NCBI GenBank assembly: GCA_044371405.1
Contig: JBILTS010000048.1
Location: forward strand, 1 to 14,962
Length of the DNA stretch: 14,962 bases
Direction: 5' to 3'
Source: RGEC01 sp044371405
GTDB lineage: Bacteria; Bacteroidota; Bacteroidia; NS11-12g; UBA955
In this document: positions 8,042-14,962 of the stretch, one piece after another
How the letters are laid out: each line of letters opens with the position of its first letter
How positions within the stretch are numbered: position 1 is the first letter of the stretch
Made by a program: the position numbers and the translations under genes
The notes under the pieces: generated by a model
The model's input: only the letters and a program-made list of their open reading frames with translations
What the model was told of the DNA's origin: nothing
The model's database searches: none

Positions 8042-8824
8042 ATGTATCCCGAAATTTTTTCGATAGGCCCTTTCACGGTTCAGGGGTATGGACTGATGAT
8101 CTTCATCGGGGTATTGCTGGCTTATCTCTACATGCTGACCAATCTGAAGAACCATGGCTTGAAATCTGAGGATGTAAGCGAAATGTTTCTTTGGTGCTTT
8201 GCATCTGTTATTGTAGGGGGTAAAATATTCTTCTGGCTTGAAGAACCCGCAAAGTATGTGAGTGAGCCGCAGTTGTTATTTAAATCTTTTGGCAACGGAT
8301 TTGTCTTTTACGGCTCTTTTCTGTTGACTGTGCCGGTATTGATATATTGGTTTAAAAAGAAACAAATAAACCCATGGGTTGCCTTTGATTATGCCGGTAT
8401 TGCCGGAGCCCTTGTTCACGCTTTTGGGAAACTGGGCTGTCTATTGGCAGGTTGTTGCCATGGAAAAGTGAGCAATTCCCCCAATGCCATCATTTTTACC
8501 AACCCCAATTGCCATGCTTCTCCTTTGAATACTCCACTGTATCCCACGCAGATGTGGGATGCAATGATATTGTTCTTTGCCATCGGATTGATGATAATGA
8601 TGAGAAGAAAAAAATGGTTCGACGGGCAGCTTTTCTTAACCTATGGAATGGTTTATGCCGTTGGCAGATTTTTTACCGAGAAGTACCGTGGTGATGAGGA
8701 ACGTGGGTTTGTGCTGAATGGCCTGCTCAGCCATAGCCAGGCAATTGCAATTGGTGTTTTTGCAGTATGTGCTGTTATTTTTATCCTGAGGTACCGTAAA
8801 ACCCATACAGACAATGCAGTTTAA
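8042..8824 (+). CDS. lgt: Prolipoprotein diacylglyceryl transferase (Lgt family)
   Basis: This encodes 260 residues with about seven hydrophobic segments, as expected for this inner-membrane enzyme. Lgt moves a diacylglyceryl group from phosphatidylglycerol to the lipobox cysteine of prolipoproteins. The start is supported by the classic N-terminus MYPEIFSIGPFTVQGYGLM. Other family marks are GFVFYGSFL (86-94), H126 followed by G129-K130-L-G-C and AGCC-HGK (136-142), YPTQMWDA (167-174), and GRFFTEKYRGDEE (208-220) with R209 and R216. Compared with the usual 'H..GR.G.f..G' motif, the arginine that is essential in E. coli (R143) appears as K130. The GGKIFFW block (59-65) also has Lys where classical Lgt has Arg; I think that is common in one Bacteroidota subfamily. 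The 3' end overlaps the next gene by 11 bases. It could be a divergent Lgt paralogue rather than the only lipoprotein enzyme. Confidence 0.9.
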   Translation: MYPEIFSIGPFTVQGYGLMIFIGVLLAYLYMLTNLKNHGLKSEDVSEMFLWCFASVIVGGKIFFWLEEPAKYVSEPQLLFKSFGNGFVFYGSFLLTVPVLIYWFKKKQINPWVAFDYAGIAGALVHAFGKLGCLLAGCCHGKVSNSPNAIIFTNPNCHASPLNTPLYPTQMWDAMILFFAIGLMIMMRRKKWFDGQLFLTYGMVYAVGRFFTEKYRGDEERGFVLNGLLSHSQAIAIGVFAVCAVIFILRYRKTHTDNAV

Positions 8825-9917
8825 ACAAATTGCAGGACAAGGGCAACTAAAATCCAAGCTCACAGCCATGGCAAGCAGCGGGCGTGTCCCGCACGCCCAG
8901 CTTATATTGGGGCAATCGGGAGCCGGTAATTTGCCCGTGGCACTCGCATTTGCAGCATATTTGCTCTGCAAAAACCCGCTTCCTGATGACAGTTGCGGCG
9001 AATGTGATGCTTGCCGGAAAATGCAAACCTTCACACACCCCGATCTTCACTTTACATTCCCGTTTCCTTCAACGCTGGGAGATACCTGTGTGGAATTATA
9101 TCCCCAGTGGCGAAAAGCACTGATGGCCGGAACCTATCTGAACTATGAATCATGGATGCGGGAGCTGAATGCAGAAAATAAGCAAGGCAATATTCCCATT
9201 GACGAGTGCAGAGCCATCATCCGAAACCTCTCCATGAAGGCCTTTGAAAGCCGTTACAAAATTTTATTGCTGTGGCTGCCGGAATACCTTGGCAAGGAAG
9301 GCAATGTGCTGTTGAAGTTTCTGGAAGAGCCGCCCCCTGATACTTTATTTCTGCTGGTTTGCAGCCAGCCCGATAAATTGCTTACTACGATCCTTTCCCG
9401 TACCCAAATGGTAAGGGTACCACCAATAGATGAAGGTGATCTGTCCAAATATTTAACAGAAAAACACGCCATGACCGGAGAGGAGGCGGCACGGTTTGCC
9501 ATGATGTCGGGTGGGGATCTCATCAAAGCCACCGAACTTGCTTCCAACACAGACAGCCCCTATATGGAGCCCTTTAGGCAGTGGATGCAGTTTTGCTATA
9601 AACGGAATTTGCATCAGGCATCCGGCTGGACCGAAGAAATAAGTGGAAAAGGACGCGAATTCATCAAAGGGCTGCTGCTCTATGGAACCGAAATCATGAG
9701 GGCTATGGCGGTAATGAATTACCTGGGTGAAAGAAATGGTTTGAATGATAATGAAAAAGAGTTTGTTTCCAAACTGGGAAAACTGATGTCAACCCATAAA
9801 ATTACAGGCATCTTTGAGGCCCTTGATGCCGCTATTTATGAAGTTGAACGCAATGGCAATATCAAAATGATATTTACGGATCTGTCTTTCAAAATCAGCG
9901 GAATATTTTTGAAATAA
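8814..9917 (+). CDS. holB: DNA polymerase III subunit delta' (clamp-loader AAA+ protein)
   Basis: This encodes 367 residues, slightly longer than the E. coli protein. It is part of the clamp loader that places the beta clamp on DNA. The N-terminus has FKQIAGQGQLKSKL and RVPHAQLILGQSGAG. The P-loop is GQSGAGN (33-39), with Asn in place of the Walker A lysine, so ATP is probably not hydrolysed here; that is normal for delta'. The zinc module is present as C52, C61, C64 and C67 (CGECDAC). The helix-strand region YKILLLWLPEYLG and the downstream NVLLKFLEEPPPDTLFLL fit the Walker B region and its follow-on. The SRT motif used in ring assembly is intact (S195-R196-T197). The start ATG lies within lgt (11-base overlap), suggesting coupled translation. 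Confidence 0.93.
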   Translation: MQFKQIAGQGQLKSKLTAMASSGRVPHAQLILGQSGAGNLPVALAFAAYLLCKNPLPDDSCGECDACRKMQTFTHPDLHFTFPFPSTLGDTCVELYPQWRKALMAGTYLNYESWMRELNAENKQGNIPIDECRAIIRNLSMKAFESRYKILLLWLPEYLGKEGNVLLKFLEEPPPDTLFLLVCSQPDKLLTTILSRTQMVRVPPIDEGDLSKYLTEKHAMTGEEAARFAMMSGGDLIKATELASNTDSPYMEPFRQWMQFCYKRNLHQASGWTEEISGKGREFIKGLLLYGTEIMRAMAVMNYLGERNGLNDNEKEFVSKLGKLMSTHKITGIFEALDAAIYEVERNGNIKMIFTDLSFKISGIFLK

Positions 9918-9922
9918 TTTTT

Positions 9923-9976
9923 CATCTTTGAGCAACCCTTTTGTCCTAAAAATCCTCTTAAGGTTAATAAGGGGTT
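9923..9976 (+). promoter_or_regulatory. Possible promoter and leader hairpin of the sigma-factor operon
   Basis: CATCTTTG (9923-9930) is one base off TAnnTTTG. Downstream, CCTCTTA (9954-9960) can pair with TAAGGGG (9968-9974) as a 7-bp stem with one G-T pair and a 7-base loop. An overlapping alternative pairs AACCCTT (9934-9940) with AAGGGGTT (9969-9976) with one bulge. No T-run follows, so it is not a terminator. It may be a weak leader structure or chance. Confidence 0.22.
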
Positions 9977-9989
9977 ATGAATTACCTGC

Positions 9990-10535
9990 ATGGCATCATT
10001 GAATGCGGACATCACGGAGAGCGAATTGGTCAAGGCCTGTCTGAAAGCGGATTCCCGCGCGCAGCAAGCGTTGTATCAAAAATATGCCCCCGTTTTGTAT
10101 GCCATTTGCCTGCGGTATTGCGGAACTCCCGATAATGCAAAAGATATGTTGCAGGAATCCTTCATAAAATTGTTTGAAAGTCTGAAAAAATTCAGGTTTC
10201 AGGGATCCTTTGAAGGGTGGGCGAGGCGCATTGCCGTAACCACCTGCCTTGATTTTATCAAAAAATTAAAACAAGAGCCCTACACCGATGAACTAGAACA
10301 ACACACCCACATCGGTGGTGATGAATCGGTTTTTCCCATGCTTGCCATGAAAGATTTGATGGCCTTGCTGCAAACGCTTCCTGTGGGATACCGCACGGTG
10401 TTTAACCTGTATGCCATCGAAGGATACAATCACGGGCAAATAGCTGAATTGATGGGTATCAGTGAAAATACCAGCAAAACCCAGCTTTTTAAGGCAAGAA
10501 AGATGTTACAAATAAAACTGGCAGAACGCAGCTAA
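9990..10535 (+). CDS. ECF-type RNA polymerase sigma-70 family factor
   Basis: This encodes 181 residues, typical for an extracytoplasmic-function sigma factor with only regions 2 and 4. Region 2 spans about residues 24-92 and includes YAICLRYCGTPDNAKDMLQE and the -10-binding part SFEGWARRIAVTTCLDFIKK. Region 4 spans about 122-176, with LQTLPVGYRTVFNLYAIEGY and the helix-turn-helix HGQIAELMGISENTSKTQLF that would contact the -35/-33 element. Region 1.1 and region 3 are absent. The ATG at 9990 gives a normal N-terminus. The next gene starts two bases after the stop and encodes a membrane protein with an anti-sigma-like N-terminus, so this sigma is probably held inactive at the inner membrane. 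The regulon cannot be read from the sequence. Sigma factors of this class control T9SS genes in some Bacteroidota (for example SigP in Porphyromonas), but orthology is not established here. Confidence 0.95.
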   Translation: MASLNADITESELVKACLKADSRAQQALYQKYAPVLYAICLRYCGTPDNAKDMLQESFIKLFESLKKFRFQGSFEGWARRIAVTTCLDFIKKLKQEPYTDELEQHTHIGGDESVFPMLAMKDLMALLQTLPVGYRTVFNLYAIEGYNHGQIAELMGISENTSKTQLFKARKMLQIKLAERS

Positions 10536-10537
10536 GA

Positions 10538-11593
10538 ATGAACAACGAGCACAATCCCATAGACGACTTATTCCGCAGTGGCCTGAAAGACGGTGGAATA
10601 ACACCTCCTCCGGGCGTGTGGGAGTCAGTTGCTGCTGCCATGCCTGCTGCAGCGGCCCCCGGCGTTGCGTCGCTCATCATCAAATCTGCATGGACCTACA
10701 TTGTAGCAGGCACATTGGCGGTTACGGCTGGAGTATTATTGCTAACACAAGAGCAGTCAAAACCGGCAGTTAAAGCAGTTCGGCCGGAAGTAGCTGCGGC
10801 AAAGAAAATAGACGAAAATGCTGTCAATCAGCCACAAATTGGGTCTTCATCGCCCATGCGTACAACCACAACGGCTGAAGTGCAAATTCAACAGCAAGCC
10901 CAACCGTTACTTATTGCAGTCCCTGAAGCGAATACAGGTGGTGATAGCAAAAGCAGCGCTTCTGTTGAAATAACTGCCATTCAACAAACACCCACAAATT
11001 CTAACCCCCAGGAAGGACGAACAAACCGGATGGTGGTGGAAGAACATCCAACTGTGGCAGCCCCGCCTTGCGGAAGAAACTTAAAGGTAACAGCTACCCG
11101 CAGCGAAACCGATAACAGTTGGCTTTTTACCCCGGTCAATGTCCCCGCAGGGTCTTATCTTTCCTGGAATTTTGGCGATGGGGAGAGTGGTTCGGGCAAT
11201 CCGGGCCTTCATAATTATCCTGATATGAATGCTGAGTATCAGGTGAAGGTTTTGGTTTTCCGTGCTGCAAATTGCATCGATTCAGGTATTTGCAGGGTTG
11301 TTACACGTCAGCGCCACCCGGGACTCAGCATTCCTGATGTTTTCACCCCCAATGGAGATGGGCTTAATGACATGCTGGAAATAACCCTGCCGCCCGTTAC
11401 ACAGTTTAACCAAGTGGTTACCGATAAAAACGGCAAGCAGGTGTTTGTAAGTAACGATCCGTCTATTCGTTGGGACGGCAAATCTGCATCGGTGGAATGT
11501 GGGCCCGGAACATACAGAATTACCATCACCTACAAAACGGCTCAGGCGGCCAAAGCCGTTTCTTTTTCAAAACTCATTTTGCTAAACAGATAA
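10538..11593 (+). CDS. Putative anti-sigma membrane protein with PKD-like and T9SS type B C-terminal domains
   Basis: This encodes 351 residues and starts two bases after the sigma gene. Residues 1-47 look cytoplasmic and carry the motif PPPGVWESV (23-31), as in ECF-linked Bacteroidota membrane proteins (DDLFR...PP..VW..I). One transmembrane helix spans about 50-70 (AWTYIVAGTLAVTAGVLLL). There is no cleavable signal peptide, so the rest should lie outside the inner membrane. Residues 72-172 are a low-complexity Gln/Thr/Ser/Ala linker. Residues about 178-257 resemble a PKD domain (SYLSWNFGDGESG). Residues about 264-351 form the gliding-motility-associated (type B) sorting domain, with IPDVFTPNGDGLNDML, RWDGKSASVECGPGTY and the terminal strand FSKLILLNR. 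Anti-sigma function is inferred from position and the N-terminal motif. A type B sorting domain on a membrane-anchored regulator is unexpected. Confidence 0.85.
   Translation: MNNEHNPIDDLFRSGLKDGGITPPPGVWESVAAAMPAAAAPGVASLIIKSAWTYIVAGTLAVTAGVLLLTQEQSKPAVKAVRPEVAAAKKIDENAVNQPQIGSSSPMRTTTTAEVQIQQQAQPLLIAVPEANTGGDSKSSASVEITAIQQTPTNSNPQEGRTNRMVVEEHPTVAAPPCGRNLKVTATRSETDNSWLFTPVNVPAGSYLSWNFGDGESGSGNPGLHNYPDMNAEYQVKVLVFRAANCIDSGICRVVTRQRHPGLSIPDVFTPNGDGLNDMLEITLPPVTQFNQVVTDKNGKQVFVSNDPSIRWDGKSASVECGPGTYRITITYKTAQAAKAVSFSKLILLNR
11535..11567 (+). terminator. Terminator-like hairpin inside the 3' end of the putative anti-sigma gene
   Basis: AAACGGCT (11535-11542) and AGCCGTTT (11554-11561) form a perfect 8-bp stem with an 11-base loop, running into a T-rich tract (TTTCTTTTT, 11559-11567). 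It ends 24 bases before the stop codon at 11591, so it lies fully inside coding sequence. It may limit read-through into the downstream surface-protein gene when translation is poor, or it may be a by-product of the coding sequence. Confidence 0.4.
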
Positions 11594-11702
11594 GCCAAAA
11601 ACAGCACAGTTAAATACAAAATTGAACAATAATGAATCTCATAAATCAGTATAAAAAGCAAAAAAATATCATGGAAAACGTGGTAAATTCACTCAAAATG
11701 AA

Positions 11703-11710
11703 TATTTTTG
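11703..11710 (+). promoter_or_regulatory. -7 element TATTTTTG upstream of the PKD-repeat gene
   Basis: TATTTTTG matches TAnnTTTG and sits 32 bases before the ATG at 11743, leaving a leader of about 25-30 bases. It favours that start over the in-frame ATGs at 11632 and 11671, which would lie upstream of the transcript start. No strong -33 TTG was seen. The rest of the 11594-11742 spacer is A-rich and shows nothing else recognisable. Confidence 0.42.
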
Positions 11711-11742
11711 AGGCTTCCCAAAACAGGAAAAACAACAACATC

Positions 11743-14700
11743 ATGAAAGGTTATACAGCCATTTTCAAAAAGATTGTGCCGGCTCTTGCCCTGCTTTTTG
11801 CGGGCAGCAACGCTGCGGCACAGTGCACCATTCAGTTCAGTGGAGCCGAATGCGTGGGTTCACCAATTTCATTTCAAGGTGCCAGTTCAGGTACCACCCA
11901 CGACTGGGATTTTAACGGCGAAAACAGTGCTTCAGGTCAGAAAAACCTGAACTATGCATTCAAAACGCCCGGCGTAAAGAATGTTCGGTACATTACAACC
12001 ATCAATGGTAATAAATGTACATCTAACGTTCAGATTACCATCAAAACCAGTCCGGTTCCTAAGCTGAAGTTGCTGAGTCAGCCCGAACAGTGTTTTAAAA
12101 ACAACCTGTTTTGCTTCAGTGATTCAACCAAAAACCCCAACGGATCTCCCATCAAATCTGCAAAGTATGTGGTGGGTGATGGTCAGTTTTTTCAGAACAG
12201 CAGTGTAGTAAATCCATTTTGCTACAACATCAAAGACGTACGGGGCGGATGTTTCGATTTATATGTGGAATACACAGATGCCAACGGATGCGTGGCAAGC
12301 GATACCGTTATTTGTGCAGCCAAGGTGCGCGAGGCTATCGGCCCGGCCTTTACCAGTAACAAGCCCGTGGATTGCGACTCAGTAACTGCCTTGATACGGA
12401 ATATTTCCAGAATTGCCCAGAGTAAGGTTAAGAACATTACTTGGTTCTGGGGCGACGGCACTACCGGCAATCAGTGGGGTCCAAATATTACCAAGAAGTA
12501 TTACAAGCCCGGTGTTTACGACATCAAAATGATCATTGAAACCACAGATGGCTGCAAAGATTCTTTCGAGATGAAGGCCGCTGCTCAGGTGTTGAAAGGC
12601 GAATATCAGATTGTTGCCGATAAAGACTCAACCTGTATATCAGATCCTGAGATCAAATTCAGCCTTGTGCCTCAGCCGGTGGTGGGTATTTCCAGCTTCC
12701 TCTGGAATTTTGGCGATCCCAATTCAGGACCTTTGAACACCAATAACCGTTCTTTGGCTCCACCACACTCCTTCTCCGGTCTTGGTCCATTCCAGGTTAA
12801 ATTCACTTATGACATCGTCTGCGGGGGTATCACCCGTAGGAAAGTGGCTTTTGACACCGTATTAATCATAGGTCCGCAATCCACCATTGAAATACCCTTT
12901 AACAGGATTGCCGAGTTTGAAGTATTTCAGTGCCCTAAGGATGTTCAGGATACTGTCCACTTTAAAAACTTCTCCAAGTTCTATCATAACGATAAGAACA
13001 TGTGGAATGATGACAGTACGTTCAAGAAATGGGCTGGAAATAACCACCCCGGACACGTATTTGACAATGCCCAGCAGTGGGTGAGGCCCAAAGGTTTTGT
13101 GGATCCCTTGTTCCGCCAGCGGGTATGTGCCGTTCGTGTTTGGGATTTTGGCGATTCTTATGCTCCCAGGTGTACTACCGATCGCCTGAACAATAAAAAC
13201 GTGAATGTAAACTGTCAGTTCAGTAACGATTCATTACCTACCCACTACTACAAGAGCTGGGATTTGGTGATGCTTTCAGACTTCAAAAATGCGCCCATGG
13301 AGGATGCTATTTTCATTGAAAGCACCCGTCTTTGTAAGCGAATAAATGTATGGCCTTCAGATACCAATTTTATCATAGAAGACACCATGTTGATTATCCC
13401 CAAAAGCAAAGCGGATAGTTTGCTGGCCAATCAGTCTAAGTACGCCTTGAACAAAACCAAAACCTTCTTGTGGGAAAAAGGCATTAAAGGCCCGGCTGAA
13501 CGTTACATTACAGACAGTGTGGATGTGCAGTTGAAGACAGGTGATACGGCTTTTACCGGTCCTCAAGGCGGACCCTACACCCGTCATATTGGTCCTAAGA
13601 CACTCCGGTTGGTACCCAGACAAGTTATTAAATTAACGAGTAAAACGGATTCCTTCCGTTTCCTGTTTACCGTGTTCCTGAAGAGAGATACCTTGCCGGC
13701 GCCATTGCTGCGCATTCGTACCAAGAAAGGCGAGAATCCCAGAATCATTGGCTTCATCAAGCGTACTTTCCCCGGAACTGCTGGGCTGGATTACAAAGTG
13801 GATTACAAGCGCTGGAGAGATTTGTATTATGCCAATATCCCGCAGTGTAATAATGTAAGGTTGTTGCATTCAGACACTTGTCATCCACTGGCTTGTACTT
13901 CGGAAGCCATCAAACAGCTATCCATGCTGCATGCCAATGCTGGTGGCGTAGGGTCTGGTTTGGTGAAAGATGCGATTGAATGTTTGGGTGGTAAAAATCC
14001 TCAGTATGGTATTACTTTCATCCTCAGCGATTTGAAGCCCGGATGTACTTTCTCCTATGTAGGAATCAACTACGATACATTCTGTAAGCCCACTACCTGG
14101 ACAACCCTAACTTCAGGTTTGATACCAGGCGGAAGACCTCCCGGAATGCCTTATATGGGCTACCAGATAGCTTCTAACCCTCCTTCACGCTTCTCTAAAC
14201 AGTATACAGCATCTGAAGTATGTAACCCGAACGGTTGCATAACAGTTGGGATTATCGTAGGAAACGGTGTGAAAAAAGGTGGAACTGTAGGTGATCCTCC
14301 CTTGTGTGCTGATACCCAGTACTACGACAAGTTTGCTTGTTTCCCCATCATCGATCCTACCTTCGAAATGCTCACTCCAACGCCCAATGCGTCAGGTATT
14401 CGCAAAATCTGTAAAAACGACCCTGTGGTGGTTCGCCCCATTGGCGCCAACAAAACCAAGAATGATGATTTGAAAACACTGCGCTGGGAATTTGCCACCG
14501 GTAACGCCAGTCCGTTCTACAGCAAGCAGTGGGGTTATCAGATTCAGGAAGATTACTACCGCGGCGTTTATCTGAAAGATTCAGGAACCAAAAAAATCTA
14601 TAACTACATGGTTCAGAGCCGCTATGAGATTCGTCCTCGGCAGTTGCCTTGTTCTACAGACTGGGAGGATGATCCCCGCACAGATCGCTCTGCGGCATGG

Positions 14701-14962
14701 GATGACGGAAAACACGGCGGTAAGCTCGACAAAACGCCTGATACCATCGTAACTGCTATCATCAGCAAATGGGATACTGCTGCTGATGTGTCTGCCGTAT
14801 GGGATCGCATCAAAGAACGTCTTGAAGCCCGCGGCTTTGATCCTTTTGCTCTTGATCCTGCACAGATTACCCGCATGATTTGGAACAACCAGGGTATCAT
14901 AGGTCAGCCCGCCACCGGTGCAAGGGGTTGTATTGATACCAACGGTTTTGGCCGCTTTATCA
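11743..14962 (+). CDS. Large PKD-repeat secreted surface protein (3' end outside window)
   Basis: The frame is open from 11632 to the right edge with no stop. From the preferred ATG at 11743 it gives at least 1073 residues. That start yields a clean signal peptide: MKGYTAIFKK, a hydrophobic core (IVPALALLFA) and cleavage near SNAAAQ. The in-frame ATG at 11632 would add 37 polar residues ahead of it. PKD-like repeats are marked by their W.FGD cores: HDWDFNG near residue 53, WFWGDGTTG at 234, LWNFGDPNSG at 321 and VWDFGDSY at 467. The section from about residue 500 onward is not obviously PKD and is rich in Cys, including CHPLACTSEA, LSDLKPGCTF and ASEVCNPNGC. PKD domains are Ig-like folds common in cell-surface and adhesive proteins. 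A T9SS sorting domain would be expected at the missing C-terminus. It follows the sigma/anti-sigma pair by 149 bases and may be their target, or co-transcribed with them. Confidence 0.88.
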   Translation, partial: MKGYTAIFKKIVPALALLFAGSNAAAQCTIQFSGAECVGSPISFQGASSGTTHDWDFNGENSASGQKNLNYAFKTPGVKNVRYITTINGNKCTSNVQITIKTSPVPKLKLLSQPEQCFKNNLFCFSDSTKNPNGSPIKSAKYVVGDGQFFQNSSVVNPFCYNIKDVRGGCFDLYVEYTDANGCVASDTVICAAKVREAIGPAFTSNKPVDCDSVTALIRNISRIAQSKVKNITWFWGDGTTGNQWGPNITKKYYKPGVYDIKMIIETTDGCKDSFEMKAAAQVLKGEYQIVADKDSTCISDPEIKFSLVPQPVVGISSFLWNFGDPNSGPLNTNNRSLAPPHSFSGLGPFQVKFTYDIVCGGITRRKVAFDTVLIIGPQSTIEIPFNRIAEFEVFQCPKDVQDTVHFKNFSKFYHNDKNMWNDDSTFKKWAGNNHPGHVFDNAQQWVRPKGFVDPLFRQRVCAVRVWDFGDSYAPRCTTDRLNNKNVNVNCQFSNDSLPTHYYKSWDLVMLSDFKNAPMEDAIFIESTRLCKRINVWPSDTNFIIEDTMLIIPKSKADSLLANQSKYALNKTKTFLWEKGIKGPAERYITDSVDVQLKTGDTAFTGPQGGPYTRHIGPKTLRLVPRQVIKLTSKTDSFRFLFTVFLKRDTLPAPLLRIRTKKGENPRIIGFIKRTFPGTAGLDYKVDYKRWRDLYYANIPQCNNVRLLHSDTCHPLACTSEAIKQLSMLHANAGGVGSGLVKDAIECLGGKNPQYGITFILSDLKPGCTFSYVGINYDTFCKPTTWTTLTSGLIPGGRPPGMPYMGYQIASNPPSRFSKQYTASEVCNPNGCITVGIIVGNGVKKGGTVGDPPLCADTQYYDKFACFPIIDPTFEMLTPTPNASGIRKICKNDPVVVRPIGANKTKNDDLKTLRWEFATGNASPFYSKQWGYQIQEDYYRGVYLKDSGTKKIYNYMVQSRYEIRPRQLPCSTDWEDDPRTDRSAAWDDGKHGGKLDKTPDTIVTAIISKWDTAADVSAVWDRIKERLEARGFDPFALDPAQITRMIWNNQGIIGQPATGARGCIDTNGFGRFI

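Noticed and set aside
8910..8933. Loss of the Walker A lysine in the delta' P-loop (GQSGAGN) as a possible sign of a dead gene.
   Set aside because: Degenerate P-loops are normal for delta' subunits, and the zinc cysteines and SRT motif are intact.
11632..11742. ATG codons at 11632 and 11671 as starts of the PKD protein.
   Set aside because: They would put 24-37 polar residues before the signal peptide and lie upstream of the promoter-like element at 11703. They remain possible only if transcription reads through from the preceding gene.

Overview
The window is genomic DNA from a member of the Bacteroidota, probably an environmental lineage near Chitinophagia/Saprospiria. Four things point there: two different kinds of type IX secretion (T9SS) C-terminal sorting domain, a PorV/PorQ-family barrel, a SusC/TonB-style receptor, and -7 promoter elements of the Bacteroidota form TAnnTTTG. 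All genes are on the + strand. Gene density is very high: the longest stretch without a gene is about 150 bases (11594-11742), so no gap exceeds 300 bases. I saw no tRNA, rRNA, CRISPR array, insertion sequence or attachment site.

Layout. (1) Positions 1-7059 hold a three-gene outer-surface cassette: the C-terminal part of a TonB-dependent receptor, cut by the left edge; a 1312-residue secreted protein with a T9SS type A-like C-terminal domain, whose start codon overlaps the receptor's stop (TAATG); and a 367-residue PorV/PorQ-like outer-membrane barrel. A hairpin with a T-run (7093-7130) follows. (2) Positions 7081-9917 are housekeeping genes in tight pairs: greA and a HIT-family hydrolase, then lgt and the DNA polymerase III delta' subunit. 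(3) Positions 9990-14962 are a regulatory and surface module: an ECF sigma factor; a single-pass membrane protein that looks like an anti-sigma factor at its N-terminus but carries a PKD-like domain and a T9SS type B (gliding-motility-associated) C-terminal domain outside; and a very large PKD-repeat secreted protein that stays open to the right edge.

How they may work together. Regions 1 and 3 both concern export to the cell surface through T9SS. In region 1 a cargo is encoded next to a possible dedicated shuttle barrel and a TonB receptor. In region 3 a sigma factor is paired with a membrane partner whose exported end has the form of a T9SS cargo, which suggests (by inference) a regulator that reads the state of secretion or of the surface. 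The greA leader resembles in layout the E. coli greA leader, where an intrinsic terminator lies between promoter and gene.

Limits: family assignments come from motif recognition by eye, and no database search was run. Promoter calls rest on the -7 element only, because none has a convincing -33 element.
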